This document shows, one piece after another, positions 15,878 to 24,000 of a DNA stretch of 47,302 nt. The notes under the pieces were generated by a model that saw only the letters and a program-made list of their open reading frames with translations, made no database searches and had not been told where the DNA came from. Within the stretch, counting starts at the first letter, position 1, and each line of letters starts with the position of its first letter. The position numbers and the translations under genes are program-made. The DNA is from an uncultured Oscillospiraceae bacterium (GTDB taxonomy: Bacteria; Bacillota; Clostridia; Oscillospirales; Oscillospiraceae). Location: the NCBI GenBank assembly GCA_910588635.1, contig CAJUPW010000021.1, positions 1-47,302 on the forward strand, in the 5' to 3' direction.

Positions 15878-16184
15878 CGCCTCCTTTGATACCTATATTG
15901 TAGCCCCTTCCGGTGGGATTGTGAAGAGGAGATTTAAACTTAAATTAGAAAAATCGTCCAAAAAATGCTGCATTTTTATGGAAACAAAACTGAGCCGGAG
16001 AACGGCAAAGGGTCCCGGCCAGCCGGCCGGGACCCTTTGCCTGTGTGTTGTAAAAGGAGAGGGAGAAATGGGAGATACATGAAGTAGCTTTTAGCTACAA
16101 TGTCATCATAGGGGATAAATGAGGCAATTTCGTGACCTTCCCGTGAACTTTCTGTGAATTATGCGAAGCCGCTTTCCGGCGATG
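15878..16184. other. Gene-free stretch with two dyads
   Basis: No supported gene in this region, which together with the terminator just below it is about 350 bases long. It holds a palindrome, AAAAATGC-T-GCATTTTT (15961-15977), and a 16-bp perfect hairpin with a 4-base loop (16005-16020 with 16025-16040, GCAAAGGGTCCCGGCC and complement). The hairpin has no U run on either strand. A 34-codon frame at 15978 runs through the hairpin and lacks a ribosome site. The AraC gene promoter should lie here but no clear box pair is seen. Confidence 0.5.
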
Positions 16185-16214
16185 AAAAAGGGACGCCCGG
16201 AGGGGCATCCCTTT
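16185..16214 (-). terminator. Terminator of the 2-hydroxyacid dehydrogenase gene
   Basis: Stem 16187-16198 with 16203-16214 (one G-U pair), loop of 4. On the minus strand the arm ends in CCCTTTTTC, a short U run, about 15 bases after the stop codon. Confidence 0.75.
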
Positions 16215-16228
16215 CGACAAAATTGTGC

Positions 16229-17176
16229 TTACTTCAGGTTCAGAGCCTCTTTTACCTTGTTGATGATGTGGGCGCCGATGTCCCGGGAGGCGTCCGTGGT
16301 CTGGGCGCCGATGTGGGGGGAGACCACAAAGTTGTCGCAGTCGAACAGGGGGGAGCGGAATCCGGCGTCAGCGGTCAGGCCGTCGCCGGCGACCTCATTC
16401 TCCAGCACGTCGGTGGCGTAACCGCCGATCTTGCCGGCCTTCAGGGCCTCGCACATATCCTTCTCGTTGACAATGCCGCCCCGGGCCATGTTCAGCACCA
16501 CGGCGTCGTTCTTCATCTCGGCGATAGACTGGGCGTTGAACAGGTTCCTGGTCTCGTCGTTCAGGGGCATGTGGATGGTGATATAGTCAGACACCTTGCA
16601 GACCTCGGCGATGCTCATGGAGGTGGCCTCGTTCTTGGCGAAAATCTCGGCGGGGAGGTAGGGGTCGTAGGCCACGATCTTCATGCCGAACACCCGGGCG
16701 ATCTCGCCCACCCGCTGGCCAATGCGGCCGAAGCCCAGCACGCCCAGGGTCTTGCCCCGGAGCTCGCGGCCCACAAAGGCGTACTTGTCCCACTTCTCGT
16801 TGACGGTCACGTCCCGGTGGGCGGGGATGGTGTGCCGGGACAGCTCCAGCATCTTGCAGATGGTCAGCTCGGCCACGGCGTTGCCGTTGAGACCGGGGGC
16901 GTTAAAGACCTGTACGCCCTTCTCCTCGGCGTACTTGGTATCAACGTGGTTCAGACCCACGGAGCACACGCCGATGACCTTCAGGTTCTTGGCGGCGTCC
17001 AGCACCTCTTTGTCGATCTTGGGGTCCACCCGCATAATGAGCACGTCCACATCGCCAATCCCGGCCTTCAGCTCGTCCTTGGAGGGGGGGAGCTGCTCAC
17101 AGGTAGTGACATCCATATACTTGCCCAGTTCCTCGGCAATGGCGGGGGAGACGACGTCAATGATGAGACATTTCAT
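16229..17176 (-). CDS. D-isomer-specific 2-hydroxyacid dehydrogenase
   Basis: A 315-residue NAD-dependent enzyme of the phosphoglycerate dehydrogenase/hydroxypyruvate reductase type. The Rossmann motif is GFGRIG (148-153). The catalytic set is Arg232 (NMARGGIVNE), Glu near 261 and His288 (VVSPHIGAQT). There is no C-terminal ACT domain, so it is unlikely to be a feedback-controlled SerA. The substrate could be glycerate, hydroxypyruvate, 2-ketoisocaproate or similar. ATG 17176 has AAGGAAGGA upstream; the longer frame to 17200 runs through that site. The LysR gene at 17354 is divergent and is the likely regulator. No serine biosynthesis partner is adjacent. Confidence 0.92.
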   Translation of the reverse strand: MKCLIIDVVSPAIAEELGKYMDVTTCEQLPPSKDELKAGIGDVDVLIMRVDPKIDKEVLDAAKNLKVIGVCSVGLNHVDTKYAEEKGVQVFNAPGLNGNAVAELTICKMLELSRHTIPAHRDVTVNEKWDKYAFVGRELRGKTLGVLGFGRIGQRVGEIARVFGMKIVAYDPYLPAEIFAKNEATSMSIAEVCKVSDYITIHMPLNDETRNLFNAQSIAEMKNDAVVLNMARGGIVNEKDMCEALKAGKIGGYATDVLENEVAGDGLTADAGFRSPLFDCDNFVVSPHIGAQTTDASRDIGAHIINKVKEALNLK

Positions 17177-17292
17177 AAGACAACATTCCTTCCTTATCAA
17201 TTATTTTTTGGGCCGCAGCCCAATTTCATATATCATCTATTGAGTATTATGCCATATTTTTGCGGATTTGGGAAGTACCTTTTTGTCGAGGG

Positions 17293-17321
17293 TTGCCACA
17301 ATCTTTTGGCTGTGGTATAAT
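17293..17321 (+). promoter_or_regulatory. Promoter of the LysR gene
   Basis: TTGCCA (17293-17298), 17 bases, TATAAT (17316-17321), 32 bases before the GTG start. On the other strand a weak CATAAT-type box serves the dehydrogenase gene, so that gene is probably activator-dependent. Confidence 0.7.
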
Positions 17322-17353
17322 GACTTATACACTAAAAAAGGCGGGGCGTTTTT

Positions 17354-18286
17354 GTGAACTTTCAACACTTAAAATACTTCCTCATGGTGGCAGAGGAGCT
17401 GAACATCACCCGGGCGGCGGAGCGGCTGTACATCTCCCAGCAGTCCCTGTCCAACCATATCGGCAATCTGGAGCGGGAGCTGGGGGTGAAGCTGTTCACC
17501 CGCTCCCCCAAGCTGTCGCTGACCTACGCGGGGGGGTTGCTGGTGGACACCGCCTCTCAGATTCTGGACCTGCACAGCCAATACCTGTCCAAGGTGGGGG
17601 ATATCAACAAGCAGTACCTGGGGGTGCTGCGGGTGGGAATCTCCCACACCTGCGGCCTGGCCCTGCTGCCCGATATCCTGCCCCGGTTCCGGGCAGAATT
17701 TCCCCAGGTGGAATTTTCCCTGTTCGAGGGCAACTCCACCCAGCTGGAGGACGAGCTGTCTCATGGCCGGACCGATCTGATTATCTGCTTCCAGCCCATT
17801 ATCATGGATGGGGTGGCCGCCATCCCCCTGACCGAGCAGCGGCTGGTGATGGTGGTACCCCGCACCTTTACCGACCAGCTCTTCGGCCCTCAGGCGGGAG
17901 AGATTCGCCGGCAGTACGCCCAGGGGGCGGATATCCAGGCCTTTGAGCATCTGCCCTTCGTGCTCATCAAGCGGGGCAACCGCACCCGGAACATCGTGGA
18001 CCAGTATTTCAGCCGCTACTATTTCAAGCCGCAGCTGATCCTGGAGACGGAGAACACCGTCACCACTCTGGCTATGGCCCTGGCTGGGGTGGGCATCACC
18101 ATCTGTCCGGAGCTGTTCCTGCGGGCCATCCCCAACCCGCCCCACGACTCGGCGGGGGTGGACCTCTTCCCCCTCACCGACCCCTCCACCTTCAGCAAGC
18201 TGGTGGCCGGCTACCGGAAGAGCCGGTATCTGTCCCACTTCGGCCAGCGGTTCATTGAAATCACCCAGGATGTTCTGGGGGAGTGA
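17354..18286 (+). CDS. LysR-family transcriptional regulator
   Basis: A 310-residue LysR protein. The N-terminal winged helix-turn-helix is MNFQHLKYFLMVAEELNITRAAERLYISQQSLSNHIGNLERELGVKLF, followed by a linker helix and the two-lobe effector domain starting LGVLRVGISHTCGLALLPDILPRF. The start is GTG 17354 with a weak GGCGGGG site. It diverges from the 2-hydroxyacid dehydrogenase, the classical arrangement for a LysR activator and its target. It ends 5 bases from the convergent DtxR-family gene. The effector is not predictable. Confidence 0.94.
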   Translation: MNFQHLKYFLMVAEELNITRAAERLYISQQSLSNHIGNLERELGVKLFTRSPKLSLTYAGGLLVDTASQILDLHSQYLSKVGDINKQYLGVLRVGISHTCGLALLPDILPRFRAEFPQVEFSLFEGNSTQLEDELSHGRTDLIICFQPIIMDGVAAIPLTEQRLVMVVPRTFTDQLFGPQAGEIRRQYAQGADIQAFEHLPFVLIKRGNRTRNIVDQYFSRYYFKPQLILETENTVTTLAMALAGVGITICPELFLRAIPNPPHDSAGVDLFPLTDPSTFSKLVAGYRKSRYLSHFGQRFIEITQDVLGE

Positions 18287-18291
18287 GCGGC

Positions 18292-18666
18292 TCAGCCTGC
18301 CCCGCGTTCCCGCACGCAGGCCTTGATTTTCTCAAAGGTCTCGTCGCTCAGGTCGTGCTCCATCTTGCAGGCATCGGCGGCGGCCGCCTCCTCACTCACC
18401 CCCAGAGCCATGAGAAACCGGGTGAGCAGCTTGTGCCGGCCGTAGATGCGCTGGGCGATCTCCTCTCCGGGGGGAAGGAGGGTAATGAAGCCGTCGGCGT
18501 CCATCTCGATGTAGCCGTTCTCCCGGAAGCGCTTCATGGCTACGCTGACGCTGGGCTTGGTCAGCTCCAGCTGGCGGACCACGTCAATGGAGCGCACCGC
18601 CCCCTGACGTTCCCGCAGGATCAGGATGGCCTCCAGGTAGTCCTCAGCGGATTCATGAATATTCAT
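18292..18666 (-). CDS. DtxR/MntR-family metal-dependent repressor, short form
   Basis: A 124-residue protein with a winged helix (DYLEAILILRERQGAVRSIDVVRQLELTKPSVSVAMKRFRENGYIEMD) and a dimerisation/metal domain ending at residue 124, the MntR length without an SH3 domain. Metal-ligand positions read Asp9, Glu12, His78, Cys100, Glu103, His104. Asp9 is the manganese-type (MntR) residue, while Cys100 in ACKMEHDLSDE is the iron-type (DtxR/IdeR) residue. ATG 18666 follows AAAGGGAG. No metal transporter is adjacent; the nearest gene upstream is the divergent Na/Pi cotransporter 218 bases away. The target and metal are open. Confidence 0.92.
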   Translation of the reverse strand: MNIHESAEDYLEAILILRERQGAVRSIDVVRQLELTKPSVSVAMKRFRENGYIEMDADGFITLLPPGEEIAQRIYGRHKLLTRFLMALGVSEEAAAADACKMEHDLSDETFEKIKACVRERGAG

Positions 18667-18884
18667 AATTTACACTCCCTTTAATAGTAAGGTTATCATA
18701 CACAAACCCAAAAATCAAGAAGTTTTCCCGCTTAAACTGAGAACCGGCTCCTATATGGGGGCCGGTTTCCTTGTGTCAGGACTGTATTAAGAGGGCATAA
18801 TTGAGTTGACACGGGCGAACGGATATGGTAGAAGTATAATGGGGTAAGTTTGGAAAAGATTGAAAAAAGGAGAAACATCATCAG
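18667..18884. promoter_or_regulatory. Intergenic region with promoter elements of the Na/Pi gene
   Basis: TTGACA (18806-18811) and TATAAT (18835-18840) are both perfect but 23 bases apart, too far for a standard promoter; an internal TAGAAG gives 17 bases. A 10-bp hairpin (AACCGGCTCC with GGGGCCGGTT, about 18742-18767) lacks a U run. No other gene is seen here. Confidence 0.45.
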
Positions 18885-20528
18885 ATGAAACTTTTGGAAT
18901 TGCTGGGCGTTTTCGGCGGATTGGCCCTGTTTCTGCACGGGATGCAGATGATGAGCTCCGGCCTGGAGGCCGCCGCCGGCGGCCGGATGAAGGCCATCTT
19001 GGAGAAATTGACGGCCAACCGCTTTATGGGGGTTCTGGTGGGCGCGCTGATTACCGCCGCCGTCCAATCCTCCTCTGCCACCACCGTCATGGTAGTAGGC
19101 TTTGTCAACGCCGGAATGATGACGCTGAATCAGGCCGTCTGGCTTATCATGGGAGCTAACGTGGGCACCACCGTCACCGGCCTGCTCATCGCCCTGGACG
19201 TGGGGGCACTGGCCCCGGTAATCGCCTTCGCCGGCGTGTTCTTAATGGTCTTTGTCAAGCGGGCGAACCTGCAGCACATCGGCCAGATTCTGGCCGGTCT
19301 GGGCATCCTTTTCATCGGCATGGACACCATGAGCGCCGCCATGGCCCCCCTCCGGGAGTTTCCGGTCTTTGTCCGCCTGATGTCCACTCTGTCCAATCCC
19401 TTGCTGGGTATCCTCTTCGGCGCGGCCTTTACCGCTCTGATTCAGTCCTCCTCCGCCTCGGTGGGTATTTTGCAGACCCTGGCCGCCGGCGGCATCATCC
19501 GGTTCTCCGGGGCGGTGTTCGTCCTGTTCGGACAGAACATCGGCACCTGCATCACCGCTGTGCTGGCCGCTCTGGGCACCGGCCGGAACGCCAAGCGGGC
19601 CACCTGCATCCATCTGCTGTTTAACCTCATCGGCACGGCAATTTTCACCGCCGCGGTGCTGATTTTCCCCATTGTGCCCCTGATCGAGGCGGCCATTCCC
19701 GGCGCCAGGGCGGAGATTGCCGCCATGCACGTAATTTTCAATCTGGCCACCACCGTCCTGCTGCTCCCCTTCGGCAACGGCCTGGCCCGGCTGGCCTGCC
19801 TGCTTCTCCCCGACCGGGAGGAGGTCCAGGGGCCCGCCGGGATGCGCCTGGCCTACCTCACCCCCATTCCCGCCTCCGCCAAGGATGCCGGCCTGGGTGT
19901 GTCCGCCATCGTGGTGGACCAGCTGCGCAACGAGCTGCATCGGATGCTGGAGATGGCCCGGCAGAACGTGGACGCCGGCTTCAAGGCGGTGCTGGACCGG
20001 GACACCGCCCCTCTGGAGCGGGTGGAGCAGCGGGAGGAGTATATAGACTTCCTGAATCGGGAAATCTCCCGCTATGTCTCCCGGCTTATCGCCGTTGAGA
20101 CCAACGAACAGGGCTCCCGGACGGTGAGCAGCTTCTTCACCATCGCGGGGAATATCGAACGCATCGGCGACCACGCCGACAACCTGGCCGGTTACACCCG
20201 CCTGCTGGCCGAGAAGGACATCAGATTCTCCCGGTACGCCCAGGAGGAGATCAGAGAGATGCGGGACGTCACCCTCCGGGCGGTGTCCGCCCTGTTCTCC
20301 GGTGAGGCCGGGAGCGACGGCTGGCTGGCCCAGGTGGCCCGGTTGGAGCAGCGGATCGACGATATGACCGCCGATTTCCGCCGGGCCCAGTTGGTGCGCA
20401 TGCGGGAGGGCGGCTGCTCCGACGAGGCCTGCATCCTGTTCTCCGAGCTGCTCACTGACTTTGAGCGGATGGGCGACCATGTGCTTAACATTGCCCAGGA
20501 GCTGACCCGGGCAGACGCCACCCTGTAA
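18885..20528 (+). CDS. Na/Pi cotransporter family protein with C-terminal PhoU-like domain
   Basis: A 547-residue protein. The N-terminal half (about residues 1-310) has two inverted NptA/type II cotransporter repeats with the QSSSATTV and QSSSASVG signatures and the GANVGTTVTG and GQNIGTCIT loops. The C-terminal part (about 340-545) is a PhoU-like helical domain (DQLRNELHRMLEMARQNVDAG, GNIERIGDHADNLAGY, DFERMGDHVLNIAQEL). It is a sodium-dependent phosphate importer of the plasma membrane, and the PhoU domain probably tunes activity. ATG 18885 follows AGGAG. It appears monocistronic and ends at a two-way terminator. Some homologues may carry other anions, so phosphate is the likely but unproved substrate. 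Confidence 0.94.
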   Translation: MKLLELLGVFGGLALFLHGMQMMSSGLEAAAGGRMKAILEKLTANRFMGVLVGALITAAVQSSSATTVMVVGFVNAGMMTLNQAVWLIMGANVGTTVTGLLIALDVGALAPVIAFAGVFLMVFVKRANLQHIGQILAGLGILFIGMDTMSAAMAPLREFPVFVRLMSTLSNPLLGILFGAAFTALIQSSSASVGILQTLAAGGIIRFSGAVFVLFGQNIGTCITAVLAALGTGRNAKRATCIHLLFNLIGTAIFTAAVLIFPIVPLIEAAIPGARAEIAAMHVIFNLATTVLLLPFGNGLARLACLLLPDREEVQGPAGMRLAYLTPIPASAKDAGLGVSAIVVDQLRNELHRMLEMARQNVDAGFKAVLDRDTAPLERVEQREEYIDFLNREISRYVSRLIAVETNEQGSRTVSSFFTIAGNIERIGDHADNLAGYTRLLAEKDIRFSRYAQEEIREMRDVTLRAVSALFSGEAGSDGWLAQVARLEQRIDDMTADFRRAQLVRMREGGCSDEACILFSELLTDFERMGDHVLNIAQELTRADATL

Positions 20529-20533
20529 CGACG

Positions 20534-20566
20534 AAAAAGGCCCGCTCCCCTGAGGGAGCGGGCCGA
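20534..20566 (-). terminator. Two-way terminator between Na/Pi and formate/nitrite transporter genes
   Basis: GGCCCGCTCCC (20539-20549), loop CTGA, GGGAGCGGGCC (20554-20564). On the minus strand it is followed by TTTTT, fitting the end of the formate/nitrite gene; on the plus strand only a loose GTTTATT follows. Confidence 0.8.
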
Positions 20567-20571
20567 ACTGT

Positions 20572-21369
20572 TTATTCTGATTTTTGGCAAGCCCAGATCA
20601 ACGCCCCAAAGCCGCACCCGCCGATGATGTTTCCGATGGTGACGGGGATCAGATTAGAGAAGAAGCCTGCCATGCTGAGGGAGGACAGATTCACCCCGGC
20701 CTCCTGGGCCAGTCCGGCGCAGTCGGGCAGGCCAGCCGCCAGCAGCCCGGCGGGGATATAGTACATGTTGGCCACGCAGTGCTCAAAGCCGCCGATGACG
20801 AAGAAACACACCGGCACGAAAGCACCTATGGCCCGTCCGGGCAGGCTCTTGGAGCACAGGGAGCACATTACCCCGGCGCACACTAAGATGTTGCACAAAA
20901 TCCCCAGTACCACCGCCCGTCCGAAGGGGATGGCGCATTTGTTGGCCGCCACGCGGATGGCGTACACCCCCAGGGCAAGGTAGTCGAAAGTCCCGCTGAA
21001 GGCCACCGCCGCCGCCAGCACCGCCGCCCCCACAAGGTTGCCCAGATAGACGATGACCAGATTCCGCACCATCCCGGCCAGTGTGGCCTTTTTCTCCAGA
21101 AGGGAAACAGTGATGAGGCAGTTTCCGGTAAACAGCTCCGCCCCGGTGACGATGACCATAATCAGCCCGAAGGGGAACAGCAGCCCGCTGACCACCCGGG
21201 CAACTGAGGTATTCGTCAGTCCAAAGGAAGCGATGCTGGACACCAGCCCGCCCCCGCCGATGAAAAATCCCGCCAGTACCGCCGCCAGAAACAGCTTCAC
21301 AGTGCTGTTTCTGGCCTTTTTGGCCCCCACCTGGGCGTAAAAATCGACAAATTCCGCCGGGCTCAGCAT
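20572..21369 (-). CDS. Formate/nitrite transporter (FNT) family channel
   Basis: A 265-residue membrane protein of the FocA/NirC/HSC fold with six helices. Family segments are GARKARNS-like GAKKARNSTVKLFLAAVLAGFFIGGGG, GAELFTGNCLITVSLLEKKAT, VYLGNLVGAAVLA, and the central FEHCVANMYYIPAGLL, in which the histidine acts as proton gate. Residues GNIIGGCGFGALIW end the last helix. Substrate (formate, nitrite or hydrosulfide) cannot be set from sequence alone; formate is sensible for a fermenter and for the nearby one-carbon genes. ATG 21369 follows GGCGGAG. It is not in the riboswitch operon, since folC ends 65 bases upstream. Confidence 0.94.
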   Translation of the reverse strand: MLSPAEFVDFYAQVGAKKARNSTVKLFLAAVLAGFFIGGGGLVSSIASFGLTNTSVARVVSGLLFPFGLIMVIVTGAELFTGNCLITVSLLEKKATLAGMVRNLVIVYLGNLVGAAVLAAAVAFSGTFDYLALGVYAIRVAANKCAIPFGRAVVLGILCNILVCAGVMCSLCSKSLPGRAIGAFVPVCFFVIGGFEHCVANMYYIPAGLLAAGLPDCAGLAQEAGVNLSSLSMAGFFSNLIPVTIGNIIGGCGFGALIWACQKSE

Positions 21370-21433
21370 ATAATCTCCGCCTTTCTTTTATTTCCCCGCC
21401 GGCTGGGCGGAGGAATACGGATACCACGAAATA

Positions 21434-22684
21434 TCAGCACAGCCCCAGCAGGCGCCGCGCCTCTCCGATCATATACAGCGACCCGCAGGCGCACACCGCG
21501 TCCTGCGGCCCCGCCGCCGCCAGAGCCTGATCCAGGCCGTCCCGAACCGTCTCACAGGGGACAGCCCTACCCCCCCGGCTCTCCAGCCAGGCGGCCAGAT
21601 CGGCGGCGGACTTGGCCCGTGGGCTGTCCGGAGTGATGGTGTAAAACTCCTTTGCCAGCGGGAGCAGCTGCTCCATCATGGCGGTCCAGTTTTTGTCCGC
21701 CAGCACGCCGGTAAGGAAAATCAGCTTTTTCCCCGGATATAACGCTTGCAGCGATCGGGCCAGCGCCTCCATGCACTGGGGGTTGTGGCCTCCGTCCAGG
21801 AGCACATCGGGGGAGCGGCGGGCCAGCTCCATCCGGCCGGGCCACCGTGCCTGGGACAGCCCCCGGTTCAGGGCGTCCTCGGAGATCGCCCAGCCTCGCC
21901 GCCGGAGGACGTTCACCGTCTCCAGCACCACGGCAGCGTTGCTGACCTGATACTCCCCCAGTAGGGAGATATGGTAGGGGCCTGCACCCAGGTAAGTAAA
22001 GGTCTGGCCCTCCGGGCCGGCAGACAGCATCCGGGGCGGGGCGGTCACAGTCAGGGGAACCTCCAGCCTCCGGCAGACATCCTCCACCACGGCCCGCACC
22101 CCCTGGCTCTGGCCATAGAGGACCGCCTCACAGCCCGGCTTGATGATGCCCGCCTTCTCGGCGGCGATCTGTTCTGCCGTGTCCCCCAGCAGCTCGGTGT
22201 GCTCCAGGCCGACATTGGTGACAACCGCCGCCTCCGGGGCGGGGATGATGTTGGTGGAGTCCAGCCGTCCCCCCAGGCCGGTCTCCAGGACGACGATATC
22301 GCACCCGGACCGCAGGAAGCAGACCATCCCGAGGGCGGTCATCAGCTCGAACTCGGTCTCGTCCTCCGCCGCCTCCAGCACCTGGGCGGTAATGTCCGCC
22401 AGACCGGCGTCGGAGATGGGAACCCCGTCCACCTGGAACCGCTCGTGAAAGCGCCACAGGTGGGGAGAGGTATACAGCCCGGTTTTCAGCCCGGCCGCCG
22501 TGAGCACCGAGGCGAGCATGGCGGCGGTGGAGCCCTTTCCGTTGGACCCGGCGATATGGACGAATTTCAGCTTCTCCTGGGGATCGCCCAGCCGGCCCAG
22601 CAGCCGGCGGATGCGGTCCAGACCCGGCCTTTGGCCCACCCAGGCCCGCTGGTGGACCAGATCTGCCGCTTCCTGTCCGGTCAT
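21434..22684 (-). CDS. folC: Folylpolyglutamate synthase / dihydrofolate synthase
   Basis: A 416-residue Mur-ligase-fold enzyme adding glutamate to folates (and to dihydropteroate if bifunctional). Walker-type loop: HIAGSNGKGSTAAML (about residues 43-57). The SPHLWRFHERFQVDG segment is the folate-site region. Further marks are ETGLGGRLDSTN, VTNVGLEHTELLGDTAEQIAAEKAGIIK and LDGGHNPQCMEAL. Third gene of the folT-hutD-folC operon: its ATG lies 2 bases after the HutD stop, and its ribosome site (GGGAGGGA) lies inside the end of hutD. It is thus under the THF riboswitch at 23845-23994: uptake and trapping of folate are controlled together. Confidence 0.96.
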   Translation of the reverse strand: MTGQEAADLVHQRAWVGQRPGLDRIRRLLGRLGDPQEKLKFVHIAGSNGKGSTAAMLASVLTAAGLKTGLYTSPHLWRFHERFQVDGVPISDAGLADITAQVLEAAEDETEFELMTALGMVCFLRSGCDIVVLETGLGGRLDSTNIIPAPEAAVVTNVGLEHTELLGDTAEQIAAEKAGIIKPGCEAVLYGQSQGVRAVVEDVCRRLEVPLTVTAPPRMLSAGPEGQTFTYLGAGPYHISLLGEYQVSNAAVVLETVNVLRRRGWAISEDALNRGLSQARWPGRMELARRSPDVLLDGGHNPQCMEALARSLQALYPGKKLIFLTGVLADKNWTAMMEQLLPLAKEFYTITPDSPRAKSAADLAAWLESRGGRAVPCETVRDGLDQALAAAGPQDAVCACGSLYMIGEARRLLGLC

Positions 22685-22686
22685 GC

Positions 22687-23253
22687 TTATCCCTCCCAGA
22701 CCCGGGCGAGCAGGGCGAGTCCGGCCTCACAGGATACCCGGACCGTCCCGCCGGCAAAGCCCCGGCAAAGCAGGAGCTGTCCCGCCCGGGCCTCCAGGCC
22801 CTGCTCGGGCAGGCGGACCGTCCCGGCGGCGCAGTAGACGGCCAGATCGCCCGCCTCCGCCTGCCAGCTTGTCTCACGGCCGCCGCTTAAAATGTCTACC
22901 ATCCCCCGGACCTTGCCCTTGCGGACCATCAGGTTGAAGTCCACGCACTTGCCCCAGCTCTCCACCGGCGCGCCGCCGTCAAAGGCCACCAGCTCTCCGG
23001 GGACCAGGGGAAAGGGCTCACGGGCGTCGATTTTCAGTTGAATCTCCCCCTCCAAAACGGAGAGAAAGCGGTCGTAGTCGGGCAGAGGGGTAAAGTCAGA
23101 GTGGTCCAGCTCCACGGTGGCGGAGCTGAGCCGCCAGAGAAAGTCCCGGTCCGCGTACACCGCCCCCTCCGGGGCGATGGCAAGCTGGGTGGTGGTCCCG
23201 CCGGACCAGCGGGTGGTCACATAGTCAGACTTGGTCAGCAGCTTCCAGTCCAT
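22687..23253 (-). CDS. hutD: HutD/Ves-family cupin-type protein
   Basis: The 188-residue protein has the HutD/Ves marks: an early RWSGGTTTQLAIAPEGA with FLWRLSSATVELDHSDFTPLPDYDRFLSVLEG, then GELVAFDGGAPVESWGKCVDFNLMVRKG, a bicupin-like fold. HutD is found with histidine-utilisation genes in many bacteria but its biochemical role is unproven; a governor of the pathway has been proposed. Here it lies between folT (16 bases) and folC (2 bases), inside the riboswitch operon and next to the hut enzymes. ATG 23253 follows AAAGGAG by 7 bases. The placement suggests a link between folate state and urocanate breakdown; that is inference. Confidence 0.88.
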   Translation of the reverse strand: MDWKLLTKSDYVTTRWSGGTTTQLAIAPEGAVYADRDFLWRLSSATVELDHSDFTPLPDYDRFLSVLEGEIQLKIDAREPFPLVPGELVAFDGGAPVESWGKCVDFNLMVRKGKVRGMVDILSGGRETSWQAEAGDLAVYCAAGTVRLPEQGLEARAGQLLLCRGFAGGTVRVSCEAGLALLARVWEG

Positions 23254-23269
23254 GGTAAGGCTCCTTTCG

Positions 23270-23839
23270 TCATTCGGCGTATTTCAGCACGCCGCTGCGG
23301 CGCAAGGCGTGCATCAGGGGGACACATACGGTGGTGACGCACACGGCGGTGGCAATCCCGGTGGCGAACCGGGCGGGCAGGAAGGGGATATGTACCGCAA
23401 ACTCGGTGTGGTACATCACGCTCTCAATCCAGATACTCACAGTGTTGGCCACGGTGTTGGTCACGGCCCCGGCAATCCCCACGATGTAGCACAGCGCCGG
23501 CCGGTTCTCCAGCCGCTTGCCGGTGGCCTGACGGCACCACAGGGCGCCCAGCCCCACCACCAGGCCCCGGAGCCCGGCCGGGATCACATAGAGCACCGTG
23601 GTGGGGGCCAGGCCGTAGGGGCCGATAATCTGGGCGATCAACTCCCCCAGCAGGCCCACCAGCATCCCCACGACGGGCCCGAACAGCATCCCGCCCAGCA
23701 TAATGGGCAAGGAGGCGAAGTTGAGCTTGAAGAAGGGAGTCTCGATGGCGATGGTCCGCTTCAGCAGAAACATCATAGCGATAAGCAAGGCGGTGGCGCA
23801 CAGCCTGTAGACGTAGACATAGGATCGGGCTTTAGTCAT
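23270..23839 (-). CDS. folT: ECF transporter S component for folate
   Basis: A 189-residue membrane protein with six helices, the substrate-binding subunit of an energy-coupling-factor importer. The segment TPFFKLNFASLPIMLGGMLFGPVVGMLVGLLGELIAQIIGPYGLAPTTVLYVIPAGLRGLVVG is typical of the FolT family (KLNFASLPI, GP-x-x-G, and P-x-x-x-RG). The AAxxT-type energising module is not in the window, so it is shared and encoded elsewhere. Folate specificity is supported by the THF riboswitch directly upstream and by folC downstream. ATG 23839 is 9 bases after an AAAGGAG that sits in the 3' arm of a hairpin, so its translation can be occluded. Confidence 0.93.
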   Translation of the reverse strand: MTKARSYVYVYRLCATALLIAMMFLLKRTIAIETPFFKLNFASLPIMLGGMLFGPVVGMLVGLLGELIAQIIGPYGLAPTTVLYVIPAGLRGLVVGLGALWCRQATGKRLENRPALCYIVGIAGAVTNTVANTVSIWIESVMYHTEFAVHIPFLPARFATGIATAVCVTTVCVPLMHALRRSGVLKYAE

Positions 23840-23844
23840 AATAA

Positions 23845-23994
23845 AACGCTCCTTTCACGGCGTGTTGCCATGAAAGGAGCGCGCTCCCCCATGGCAGCGG
23901 ATGCGGCACAGCAACGCGGGCTTTGCGTCCCTTCGTCCATTGGCAACCTCCCATCCAATGGCACTTGACGCGCTGTGTCTACTCTGACCAGGTT
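23845..23994 (-). ncRNA. Tetrahydrofolate (THF) riboswitch with hairpin expression platform
   Basis: On the minus strand the aptamer (about 23890-23992) carries the class I THF motif in order: AGAGTAGA, GCGCGTCAAGTGCC, a GGGA/GTTG loop, ACGAAGG, and CCGCATCCGCT near the 3' end, closed by a P1 stem TGG(T)CAG with CTGCCA. The expression platform is a 14-bp hairpin at 23848-23880 whose 3' arm contains the folT ribosome site AAAGGAG and is followed by GTTTTATT. It can therefore act by hiding the site, by early termination, or both. Upstream GGGGGAG (about 23884-23890) can pair with the CTCC of the hairpin 5' arm and would compete with it. Recognised from memory of the motif, not by a covariance search. 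Confidence 0.92.
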
Positions 23995-24000
23995 TCAATT

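Noticed and set aside
15978..16082. Short plus-strand frame of 34 codons
   Set aside because: It runs through the perfect hairpin at 16005-16040, has no ribosome site and no family look.
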